From Methylophilaceae bacterium (GTDB lineage Bacteria; Pseudomonadota; Gammaproteobacteria; Burkholderiales; Methylophilaceae): DNA of 64,000 nucleotides. Below the pieces are notes generated by a model that worked only from the letters and a program-made list of their open reading frames with translations, did not search any database and was not told the DNA's origin. The stretch is taken from contig CANCPF010000003.1 of the NCBI GenBank assembly GCA_947379975.1, positions 62,001 to 126,000 on the forward strand, in the 5' to 3' direction. Within the stretch, counting starts at the first letter, position 1. Every line of letters begins with the position of its first letter. The position numbers and the translations under genes are program-made. Positions 26,316 through 34,435 of this stretch are shown here, in pieces.

Positions 26316-28735
26316 TACATCGCCTTTTCTTTTGTCGGTGTGCTTGAAAAATCGGTCAAACGTAGCGCATTTGCCACAACAATCAGTGAGCTAAGCGCCA
26401 TGCCTAAACCTGCTAGCCATGCCGATAAAATTCCGGTGAAGGCCAGTGGAATGCTGACTAAGTTGTAAACAATCGCCCAGGCGATATTTTGCTTGATAAT
26501 GCTCATGGTTTTTTTTGCGTGCTGAATAATCGCTGGAATCAGGCTAATGTCTCCATTTAGCAGAATGTAATCTGCATGCGCCAATGTTATTGGCACCCCT
26601 TTCCCCATCGCGATTGATACGTGTGCGCTGGCTAAAATCGGACCATCATTTAAACCATCACCGACCATCAGTATTTTTTTACCTTGCTCTTTAAGTGCTT
26701 GTAAACGTAGTAATTTATCATTCGGACTGCAAGCTGCTTGGAATTGGCTAATGCCAATTTCATTCGCCATATTCAATACTGTATATGACTGGTCGCCTGA
26801 CAAAAGTTCGACATTTAAGTGAATTTCTTTTAATTGCTTGATCGCAGCAGCAGCGTTTGTTTTTATCGCCTCATGTAAGCTAAAAGTGGCTAGCCAACCA
26901 TTGCTATCAGCAAGATAAACCTGCTGCTTGAATGCTTCGGTAATTTGAATGTCGCAGAATCTAGCTGAGCCAAATTTAAGGCGTCCACTGGCTAAATTGC
27001 TGCTAATTATATTTGCGTCATTAGCGGTATTTTTTATTGCCGCACTGATACCCGCACCTATTTCTTCTTGTACGTCAACTAACTCAACTTTATCCAGCGC
27101 TGTGCCGGCATCTTGTGTGGAGATTTGCGCGCTATATTGTTGGTGATTTTTTAATAGAGCGCGAGAAATGGGATGTTGTGAGTGTTGAGCAATGCTAGCG
27201 GCTAACGCCAGTGCGCTAGCTTCAGATAAACCGTCTTTATGGCTGATAGCCATCACTTGAATATGATCTTCAGTCAGCGTGCCAGTTTTGTCAAAAATAA
27301 CCGTATCAACATTGGCAATACTCTCAATAGCTTGCAAGCGCCTGATTAAAATTCCGCGTTTCACAAAGGCGCTGGCGCTGGAAAGCATAGCGGCTGGTGT
27401 GGCTAATGATAGCGCACAAGGGCAGGTGACAATCAATACTGCAGCAGCCGTCATCAAGGCACGTCCGCGATCTATATCCCACAACAAGGCGGCGGCAATG
27501 GCGGCGCTTAATATTACAAATAGTAAAAATGGTCGTGCTACGCGGTCCGCTAATTGTGACAACCTTGGTTTTTCAATAGCCGCTTGGTTGATTAAATTTA
27601 CAATTTTGCCGTATTGAGTTGATTCGCCTATGGTTTCCAGCGCCACATGTACGGTTTGGCCAAGGTTATAACTGCCCGCGATTACTTTGTCGTGCAGATT
27701 TTTTTGTATGGGAGTAGATTCGCCTGTGAGTAGCGACTCGTCTACGGTAATGCTGTTCATAGTAGTGCCATCTAAGGCAGGATTATCCGAATTCGTACCA
27801 AGTAATACCAGCTCGCCATCTGCAGGAAAAGCCTCGCCGATATTGACGCGCACAATATCACCTACTTTAAGTTGGCTATTTAATACGCGAGAGAATGACC
27901 CATCTAAATTTTGACGCTCAGTATTTTCAGGAATGCGACTGACTAATAATTCTAAAGAACCTAGCGTTTTACTGTGTAGTTTTACTTCAATCAAACGGGC
28001 GGACAATAAAAAGAACACAAACATGGTCATGGAATCGAAATAAACGGTGTGACCCCACCAGCTATTAGGCTCGAACGTTGCGGCAGAACTGACTAAAAAT
28101 GTGATGGCGATACCCAATGCTACTGGCAGATCCATGCTAATTTGCTTTAATTTTAAATCGCGAAATGCGTTACTAAAAAAACTGCTGCTAGAAAATAGTA
28201 GTACCGGCAAACTTAGAAGCCATGACGCCCAGTTTAGTAAATAGCGGATATCGCTAGATATTTCGCCCGCTTTTGTAAAGTAGCTAGGGCTGGCATACAT
28301 CATCACTTGCATCATGCAAAAGCCAGCCACCATCCAGCGCCAAAAGGCCGCACGGCTTTTAGCGGTTGCGTTTAGCTGATTTTCATTGTGTGAGGCTGGG
28401 CTTGCGCTGTAACCAAGCACTTGCACAGCGCGGAGTATTTTTGATGGAACCGTGATGGCAGGCGACCATATGACTACCGCGCGTCTTTTAGACATACTGA
28501 CGCGTGCGCTCAAAACACCTGGCATTGCTTGTAAGCCGCGCTCGATAATCCCTGAGCACGCCGCGCAACGTAAACCATCTAACAATAAGCTAGATTGCAC
28601 CAATGGTTGAGTTGGATTATCACCAACCGGCTGACTAAATGCTTGCCATTGTTCTTGGCTGTCTAAAATAGACCAAGATGGATTAGCTATGCTATTTTCA
28701 GCAATTGTTTCAGCAGTTAAACGTTGAGTGAGCAA
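26315..28735 (-). CDS. ccoI: Copper-exporting P1B-type ATPase for cbb3 assembly (CcoI/FixI)
   Basis: P-type ATPase that moves copper to the periplasmic side for cbb3 assembly. The 806-residue protein has an N-terminal heavy-metal-associated domain with GLRCAAC (C57, C60). Eight membrane helices carry the CPC transport motif (TCPCALSLATP). Also present are the phosphorylation site DKTGTLTED, the HP locus (QHPISRAL) and GDGLNDGPILA. An extra 50 residues precede the metal-binding domain. It is first in the operon, ahead of ccoS and the structural genes. This differs from the common ccoNOQP-ccoGHIS order. Confidence 0.95.
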   Translation of the reverse strand: MLTQRLTAETIAENSIANPSWSILDSQEQWQAFSQPVGDNPTQPLVQSSLLLDGLRCAACSGIIERGLQAMPGVLSARVSMSKRRAVVIWSPAITVPSKILRAVQVLGYSASPASHNENQLNATAKSRAAFWRWMVAGFCMMQVMMYASPSYFTKAGEISSDIRYLLNWASWLLSLPVLLFSSSSFFSNAFRDLKLKQISMDLPVALGIAITFLVSSAATFEPNSWWGHTVYFDSMTMFVFFLLSARLIEVKLHSKTLGSLELLVSRIPENTERQNLDGSFSRVLNSQLKVGDIVRVNIGEAFPADGELVLLGTNSDNPALDGTTMNSITVDESLLTGESTPIQKNLHDKVIAGSYNLGQTVHVALETIGESTQYGKIVNLINQAAIEKPRLSQLADRVARPFLLFVILSAAIAAALLWDIDRGRALMTAAAVLIVTCPCALSLATPAAMLSSASAFVKRGILIRRLQAIESIANVDTVIFDKTGTLTEDHIQVMAISHKDGLSEASALALAASIAQHSQHPISRALLKNHQQYSAQISTQDAGTALDKVELVDVQEEIGAGISAAIKNTANDANIISSNLASGRLKFGSARFCDIQITEAFKQQVYLADSNGWLATFSLHEAIKTNAAAAIKQLKEIHLNVELLSGDQSYTVLNMANEIGISQFQAACSPNDKLLRLQALKEQGKKILMVGDGLNDGPILASAHVSIAMGKGVPITLAHADYILLNGDISLIPAIIQHAKKTMSIIKQNIAWAIVYNLVSIPLAFTGILSAWLAGLGMALSSLIVVANALRLTDFSSTPTKEKAM

Positions 28736-28998
28736 ATTTCAATACCTGACGCATAAAGATATGATTTTCTATTTATCTACAAAATAAGAACCTAATTTCT
28801 GACAAAAGTTACATCGAAATTACACGGAAATTAAATTTATATTGTGATTAAAAATTTTGTCAGATTTTACGCTTGGTTTGCCTTGAATATTGTTACAAAA
28901 TGTTTCAGGAAGCCTCAGTTACACTGATTAAACAGCATATTGAAAAATATTTAATCATCCTCATATTACAAATATAACAAACTCAAATGGAGTGAAAT
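28736..28998. other. Divergent ccoI | clpB intergenic region
   Basis: 263 bases, strongly AT-rich, holding the promoters of the cbb3 operon (minus) and clpB (plus). I find no FNR box, no RegA-type box like those at 17168 and 18917, and no convincing sigma-32 pair. CTTGAA at 28882-28887 is a possible -35, but no CCCCAT follows. A hairpin at 28925-28957 precedes clpB. Confidence 0.6.
28925..28957 (+). other. AU-rich bulged hairpin in the probable clpB leader
   Basis: TGATTAA pairs with TTAATCA. Inside, after a five-base bulge (ACAGC), ATATT pairs with AATAT around a GAAA tetraloop. It lies about 40 bases before clpB ATG 28999 and does not cover the ribosome binding site (GGAG, about 10 bases before the ATG). 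A thermosensitive leader is imaginable but unproven. Confidence 0.35.
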
Positions 28999-31581
28999 AT
29001 GCGTTTTGATAAATTAACAACAAAATTTCAACAGGCGCTTAATGATGCGCAAAGTTTAGCCGTGGCCAATGACTGTCCGACCATAGAATCTTTACACTTA
29101 CTCGACGCCTTGATTAAACAGGATGACGGCGGCACGAGTTCATTGTTGGCGCATGCTGGTGTGCATTTGGCGCCGCTCAAAACTGGGCTGGCGAGCGCTA
29201 TTACGAATTTACCAAAAACAACTGATAGTTCAGGCGAGGTTGCTATTTCGCGTGATTTAAATAATCTACTTAATGTGACTGATAAATTAGCACTTAAACG
29301 TGGCGATGGCTTTATTGCAAGTGAGATGTTTTTGCTTGCGTTAGCCGATGATAAAGGTGCTGCAGGAAAGTTGCTGAAAACGCATGGCTTATCTAAAGCC
29401 GCTTTAGAGCAGGCGATTAATGCCGTGCGTGGTGGCGAGCAAGTCAATGAATCTGATGCTGAATCTAATCGTGAGGCGCTTAAAAAATATACGCTGGATT
29501 TAACCGAGCGTGCCAAGCTCGGTAAGCTTGATCCAGTCATTGGTCGCGATGATGAAATTCGCCGAGTGATTCAAATTCTTGGCCGTCGCACCAAAAATAA
29601 CCCAGTGTTAATTGGTGAGCCTGGCGTGGGTAAAACTGCGATTGTAGAAGGTTTGGCACAACGAATTGTAAATGGCGAAGTGCCAGATTCACTTAAAGGT
29701 AAAAAAGTTTTATCTTTAGATATGGCTGCTTTACTGGCGGGTGCTAAATATCGTGGCGATTTTGAGGAACGCTTGAAGTCAGTGCTGAAAGAACTCGCGC
29801 AGGATGAGGGCCAAACTATCGTATTTATAGATGAAATTCATACCATGGTTGGCGCAGGTAAATCAGAAGGCGCAATGGATGCCGGTAATATGTTGAAGCC
29901 AGCCTTGGCGCGTGGCGAGTTGCATTGTGTGGGCGCTACCACTTTAGATGAATATCGCAAATATATAGAAAAAGATGCCGCGCTTGAGCGCCGCTTTCAA
30001 AAGGTGTTGGTGGGCGAGCCTACCGTTGAAGCGACTATTGCAATTTTGCGTGGATTGAAAGAAAAATATGAGCTGCATCATGGCGTCGAGATTACTGATC
30101 CGGCCATTGTGGCAGCGGCCGAGCTAAGCCATCGTTATATTACCGACCGATTTTTACCAGATAAAGCGATTGATTTGATTGATGAGGCAGCTTCGCGCAT
30201 CAAGATGGAAATTGATTCCAAGCCCGAAGTGTTAGATAAGCTTGAGCGTCGATTGATTCAACTAAAAATTGAGCGTGAAGCGGTACGCCGTGAAAAAGAT
30301 GAAGGCAGTAAAAAACGCTTCGATTTAATTGAAGAAGAAATTATTAAGCTGGATAAAGAATATGCTGACTTAGAAGATGTTTGGAAGGCAGAAAAAGCAC
30401 AGGTGCAAGGTTCTTCACATATCAAAGAAGCGATTGAAAAAGTTAAGTTTGACATGGAAGAAGCTACTCGCAAAGGTGAGTGGCAAAAGGTTTCAGAGTT
30501 GCAATACGGAAAACTGCCAGCACTTGAGGCGCAGTTGAAACAGGCTTCAAATAGTGAAGCATCTTCGCCGCAAACCAAAAATAGAATGCTACGAACTGAA
30601 GTGGGCGCCGATGAAATTGCGGAAGTGGTCAGCCGTGCCACAGGTATTCCTGTGTCTAAAATGATGCAAGGCGAGCGTGGTAAATTACTAACAATGGAAA
30701 CCAAATTGCACGAACGTGTGGTTGGGCAAGACGAGGCCGTGCGATTGGTATCAGATGCAATTCGCCGTTCGCGTTCTGGTTTAGGTGATCCCGGTCGTCC
30801 ATATGGCAGCTTTTTGTTTTTAGGCCCAACCGGCGTGGGTAAAACTGAGTTGTGTAAAGCGCTAGCGGGCTTTTTGTTTGACAGTGAAGACCACTTAATT
30901 CGTATCGACATGAGTGAATTCATGGAGAAACATTCTGTTTCACGGATGATAGGTGCGCCGCCTGGATATGTGGGCTATGAGGAAGGCGGAACGCTGACTG
31001 AGGCTGTGCGTCGTAAACCATACAGCGTGATTCTGCTAGATGAAGTTGAAAAAGCGCATCCAGATGTATTTAATGTGTTATTGCAAGTGTTGGACGATGG
31101 CCGCTTAACCGATGGTCAGGGCCGCACGGTAGACTTCAAAAATACGGTGATTATTATGACCAGTAATTTAGGTTCGCAAATGATACAAAGTATGGCGGAT
31201 CAAGATTATCAGGTAGTCAAACTGGCGGTAATGGGCGAAGTTAAATCGCACTTTAGGCCAGAATTTGTCAACCGGATTGATGAGGTAGTAGTTTTCCATG
31301 CATTAGATGAAGCTAATATTAAATCAATTACCGCGATTCAATTGCAGACTTTAGCCAAACGCCTAGCTGCGATGGATATACAACTGGAAATTACTGACGC
31401 TGCCATTGCTGAAATTGCTAATGCTGGATTTGATCCAGTCTATGGCGCACGGCCACTAAAACGTGCCATTCAATCTGAGATTGAAAATCCGTTGGCGCGT
31501 GAAATACTGACTGGTAATTTTGCCGCTAAAGACGTGGTTAAAGTGGACGTTAAGGCCGGTAAGCTGGTGTTTTCTAAATAA
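28999..31581 (+). CDS. clpB: Protein disaggregase ClpB
   Basis: Hexameric AAA+ chaperone that resolubilises aggregates with DnaK. The 860-residue protein is full length. It has an N domain (about 1-145), NBD1 with GEPGVGKTAIVEG (about 203-215) and Walker B FIDEIH, and the coiled-coil M domain (about 405-525, long charged heptads). NBD2 has GPTGVGKTELCKA and Walker B ILLDEVEKAH. There is no ClpP-binding loop of the ClpA type. Heat-shock control is expected for the family, but I do not see a clear sigma-32 promoter. Confidence 0.98.
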   Translation: MRFDKLTTKFQQALNDAQSLAVANDCPTIESLHLLDALIKQDDGGTSSLLAHAGVHLAPLKTGLASAITNLPKTTDSSGEVAISRDLNNLLNVTDKLALKRGDGFIASEMFLLALADDKGAAGKLLKTHGLSKAALEQAINAVRGGEQVNESDAESNREALKKYTLDLTERAKLGKLDPVIGRDDEIRRVIQILGRRTKNNPVLIGEPGVGKTAIVEGLAQRIVNGEVPDSLKGKKVLSLDMAALLAGAKYRGDFEERLKSVLKELAQDEGQTIVFIDEIHTMVGAGKSEGAMDAGNMLKPALARGELHCVGATTLDEYRKYIEKDAALERRFQKVLVGEPTVEATIAILRGLKEKYELHHGVEITDPAIVAAAELSHRYITDRFLPDKAIDLIDEAASRIKMEIDSKPEVLDKLERRLIQLKIEREAVRREKDEGSKKRFDLIEEEIIKLDKEYADLEDVWKAEKAQVQGSSHIKEAIEKVKFDMEEATRKGEWQKVSELQYGKLPALEAQLKQASNSEASSPQTKNRMLRTEVGADEIAEVVSRATGIPVSKMMQGERGKLLTMETKLHERVVGQDEAVRLVSDAIRRSRSGLGDPGRPYGSFLFLGPTGVGKTELCKALAGFLFDSEDHLIRIDMSEFMEKHSVSRMIGAPPGYVGYEEGGTLTEAVRRKPYSVILLDEVEKAHPDVFNVLLQVLDDGRLTDGQGRTVDFKNTVIIMTSNLGSQMIQSMADQDYQVVKLAVMGEVKSHFRPEFVNRIDEVVVFHALDEANIKSITAIQLQTLAKRLAAMDIQLEITDAAIAEIANAGFDPVYGARPLKRAIQSEIENPLAREILTGNFAAKDVVKVDVKAGKLVFSK

Positions 31582-31623
31582 GGTATGAGTGGGCTAGAGT
31601 GGTATTAGCTAGTTTGTTAAACA

Positions 31624-31680
31624 AAACAGAGGTTCTTAGACGTAGTCGTTGCTGTCTTTCTAGGGCTTCTGTTTATTTAC
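31624..31680 (+). terminator. Probable terminator after clpB
   Basis: AAACAGAGGTTCT (31624-31636) pairs over 13 bp, with three G-U pairs, with the segment ending TCTGTTT at 31674. An ATTTACTTTAACTTT tract follows. The loop is long (about 25 bases), so this is a weaker candidate than those at 3976 and 8111. Confidence 0.4.
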
Positions 31681-31765
31681 TTTAACTTTAGACCAGTTAT
31701 TTTTTAACAAGCACTCTCAATAAAAAATTGCGCTAAATCAATGTGTAAATTAAGGGTTTAAATAA

Positions 31766-32311
31766 ATGACACTAAAGATAAAGTTGCTCAGTATTTTTCT
31801 CGTCACGCTAGTGATGTCTGCCTGTGCAACTAATGGCTACAACGATAATCGACAGGCATTACCAATAGATAGAATTTCTGAGGAAGAACTAGCACGTATT
31901 ATGCCAAAGCCGCTGGCATTATTAAGTTTAGATGACCTAGTGCAATTATCTAAAGAAGGTGCAACGGTAGAGCAGATTGTAGATAAAATAAAAGTGACTA
32001 ACTCATACTATGAATTAACACCCAGTCAAAGTGTGGCGTTAAATAAGCAGGGCATTGATAGTAAAGTGCTTGATTACATTTACACCAGTCGAGAACAAAT
32101 GCTAAGAAATAACGTGGCAGATGAAATTAACAAGCGAGAAAAAATTAAGCGTGCAGAGCTAGATAAGCTAAGAAACCAACATTTACAGCAACAACAATTA
32201 TATGACCCCTTTTGTCGATACGGCCCTTATGGCTACGGAGCATTTGGCTCACGTTACGGATCTCGCTTTGGAGTAGGTGCTGGTTTTGGTCGACCTTTTG
32301 GTTGCTGGTAG
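31766..32311 (+). CDS. Uncharacterised lipoprotein with Gly/Arg/Tyr-rich tail
   Basis: 181 residues. The signal peptide has lipobox MSAC with lipidated C20. The mature part has a short domain at about 40-115 (ALLSLDDLVQLSKEGATVEQIVDKI..., repeating again around SKVLDYIYTSREQ), reminiscent of helical wHTH-like repeats found in other proteobacterial lipoproteins. A charged helix (115-145) follows, then a low-complexity tail rich in Gly, Tyr, Arg and Phe ending CRYGPYG...FGCW with two Cys. I do not recognise a function. It probably sits in the outer membrane, since the +2 residue is Ala. Monocistronic by its context. Confidence 0.75.
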   Translation: MTLKIKLLSIFLVTLVMSACATNGYNDNRQALPIDRISEEELARIMPKPLALLSLDDLVQLSKEGATVEQIVDKIKVTNSYYELTPSQSVALNKQGIDSKVLDYIYTSREQMLRNNVADEINKREKIKRAELDKLRNQHLQQQQLYDPFCRYGPYGYGAFGSRYGSRFGVGAGFGRPFGCW

Positions 32312-32605
32312 TTCGTTTTAATTTGTTATTTGAATGGCATAATTTAGGAAATTTTTATATTTAAGCAATTGTCGGGTTATCGCATTGAGGCCAAGCTTAA
32401 ATATTAATTAACTGATATATTGAGCCCATGAAAGATTAATTAGATCACATACTGATTAATAGCTCGCAACGAATATCAATCATTAAACAGTCATGTATTC
32501 AAAAGTCAGTTAATCATTTTTTTATTAAACCAGCTTTAATAAACATGAATTGAATATAGCGTTTAAGAGTAATTAAGGTTTTTTTAATAGTAAAAAGGGA
32601 AGTGT
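32312..32605. other. 294-base AT-rich gap between two lipoprotein genes
   Basis: No gene on either strand and no tRNA-like fold that I can see. Several GATTAAT/ATTAAT words recur (for example near 32427, 32454 and 32508), but without regular spacing. It must carry the promoter of the 85-residue lipoprotein, whose ribosome binding site AAAGGGA lies about 8 bases before ATG 32606. Confidence 0.5.
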
Positions 32606-32863
32606 ATGTCAAAGTTATTACGTTCTATGTTGGTTTTAGCGGCTGCTGGATTATTTACGGTAGCTTGCAGTAAGCAAGAAGAATCTGTACCAGTAGATGC
32701 ATCATCTGCAGTGGTTGCGCCTGATGCTGGTTCTGCTGTTGTTGCGCCAATTGTCGAGCCGCTTGCAACAGGTGGGGGCTATGAGCCTACTGCTGAAGAG
32801 CGTGTGCCAGGAATTACGCTAGATCCAGCCGCGCCTGCAACTGAAGCCGCGCCAGCTAAGTAA
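32606..32863 (+). CDS. Small uncharacterised lipoprotein with tandem AVVAP repeat
   Basis: 85 residues. Signal peptide with lipobox FTVAC (C21). The mature part is Ala/Val/Pro-rich with a nine-residue tandem repeat, DASSAVVAP then DAGSAVVAP, and a more ordered GGGYEPTAEERVPGITLDP segment before the end. No function can be assigned. It has a good ribosome binding site and its own terminator at 32888-32918, and follows a long 5' gap, so it is likely a well-expressed stand-alone gene. Confidence 0.75.
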   Translation: MSKLLRSMLVLAAAGLFTVACSKQEESVPVDASSAVVAPDAGSAVVAPIVEPLATGGGYEPTAEERVPGITLDPAAPATEAAPAK

Positions 32864-32887
32864 TTTGATTGAAATTAAGCGGTAAAG

Positions 32888-32918
32888 AAAAAAAGCACGC
32901 TTTAAGCGTGCTTTTTAT
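32888..32918 (+). terminator. Rho-independent terminator after the small lipoprotein
   Basis: AAAAGCACGC, loop TTTAA, GCGTGC then five T: a strong 9-10 bp stem with A-run upstream and T-run downstream, 25 bases after the stop codon at 32863. It can act in both directions, serving the convergent envC as well. Confidence 0.85.
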
Positions 32919-33003
32919 TGCCAAGAGTAATTAATTGTCGTGGCAATTGTCACTTATCTGACTGATTGTAAATGATTTTTTCAATTTAATCAGCCAGCAA
33001 TAG

Positions 33004-34323
33004 TTAATTTACATTGCTCCAGCTAAGTGGGTCAAAAGGGCGGCTTAATCGACGTAACTCATAATAAAGACCGTTGCTTGCATTGCCACCACTATTGCCC
33101 ACGGCGGCAATCGCATCGCCGGCTTTTACCGTTTCACCTACAGGTTTTAATAAAGTTTGATTGTTGCCATACAAGCTCATGTAGCCATCGCCATGATCAA
33201 CAATAATCAAATTACCAAAGCCTCGTAGCCAATCGGCAAATACGATGCGGCCATTAGCGACAGATTTTACTTCTGCACCTTCGTTGGCTTTAATAAATAA
33301 ACCTTTCCAAGAAATGCCACTATCTTCACGATTAGCTCCAAAGCGGTTGGTCACGTCGCCGCGTACGGGTAATCTTAATTTACCCTTAAGTGCGGCAAAA
33401 TTTGCCCCAGAGAACTCATTGCTCGGTGTAGTATTATTGGAAATACTGTTATTAGCGGTCACGATTTCTTTTGCTGTTTTATTACTTTCATCAATGTCAG
33501 CGCTAGCTGATTTATTCTGGTCATTAGTGCTCGGCGATGCTGGCCTGTTTGCGATGCGCTTAGGTTTGGCAGGAATAATTCTGGCTAAACGTTCAACTAA
33601 TTCAGACAATCTTTTTTCATCACGGCTTAATTTTTTTATTTCGCCGCGTTGGGCCGTAATTTGTTGTGATAGCGTTTGCACCACTTTAGATTTAGCCTGT
33701 TTTTGACTTTGTAAAATGCGCTGCTCATCTATTTGTTTTTGTTTGAGTTCAGCTACGTCTTTAAGCGCATTAGCCGTTTGCTCATTGAGCATGCTGATTT
33801 TATTTAAGTTGGCCTGCATTTTCTTGATTAAAGCGGCTCGGGCGCTGGCGATGTAGGCGTAATAATGCACGTCTCTGGCTATTTCACTAGGATGCGTACT
33901 TTGTAAAATCATTTGCGCATAGCTTTGTTGGCCATGAATATATTGCTGATATAGCTGGCTACTGAGCAATTGTTGCTGTTGCGAGAGCGCTTGATTGGTT
34001 GCTTTTGAATCAGATTCCAATTGTGTGAGCGTATTTTTATTTTGTTGTTGCTGAAAGTTAATTTCGTATAATTTTTTATTCGAGGCGCTAATCGCTACTT
34101 CACTTTCTTTTAAAGCATCCGCCGCATCTTTATGTGCTTCTTGGGAATTACCTAACTCTTTTTTTAGCGATTCCAAACGTTGCTGCACATCGCTTAAGGT
34201 TTGACTGGGCTGCTCTGATTTTTTTGCAGCCAAGGCAAATGAACCATGGTTTATCAATAGCAGCATTAACGCTAGACAACAAACTATGCGGTGGTAATGA
34301 AAGTGGTTTAATGGTTTAAGCAC
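33004..34323 (-). CDS. envC: Murein hydrolase activator EnvC
   Basis: Periplasmic activator of the cell-division amidases AmiA/AmiB. The 439-residue protein has a signal peptide (about 1-33), a long coiled coil (about 38-255) and a C-terminal LytM (M23) domain (about 315-437). The zinc-site residues are degenerate: the first HxxxD is replaced (NREDSGISWKG) and the HxH is replaced by YYELRR. It is therefore an activator and not an active endopeptidase. It is downstream of gpmI, the usual gpmI-envC pair, but the commonly following S41 peptidase (ctpA) is absent. Confidence 0.92.
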   Translation of the reverse strand: MLKPLNHFHYHRIVCCLALMLLLINHGSFALAAKKSEQPSQTLSDVQQRLESLKKELGNSQEAHKDAADALKESEVAISASNKKLYEINFQQQQNKNTLTQLESDSKATNQALSQQQQLLSSQLYQQYIHGQQSYAQMILQSTHPSEIARDVHYYAYIASARAALIKKMQANLNKISMLNEQTANALKDVAELKQKQIDEQRILQSQKQAKSKVVQTLSQQITAQRGEIKKLSRDEKRLSELVERLARIIPAKPKRIANRPASPSTNDQNKSASADIDESNKTAKEIVTANNSISNNTTPSNEFSGANFAALKGKLRLPVRGDVTNRFGANREDSGISWKGLFIKANEGAEVKSVANGRIVFADWLRGFGNLIIVDHGDGYMSLYGNNQTLLKPVGETVKAGDAIAAVGNSGGNASNGLYYELRRLSRPFDPLSWSNVN

Positions 34324-34435
34324 AAGATTTTTGATTCAAGAGGTTAAATTCAATAAGTTAATTAGGTTGGTTAAATACAATTTAGCTGATTCTGTAATAT
34401 AAATAATATTTAATTTGTTGCCATTGAGTGACAAG

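Noticed and set aside
28882..28887. CTTGAA as a sigma-32 -35 element for clpB
   Set aside because: No CCCCAT-like -10 follows at 11-16 bases; the clpB promoter remains unassigned.
32938..32954. GTGGCAATTGTCAC palindrome near the end of the small lipoprotein
   Set aside because: It resembles the RegA-type arms but has a two-base spacer instead of three and lies between convergent genes, where no promoter is expected.
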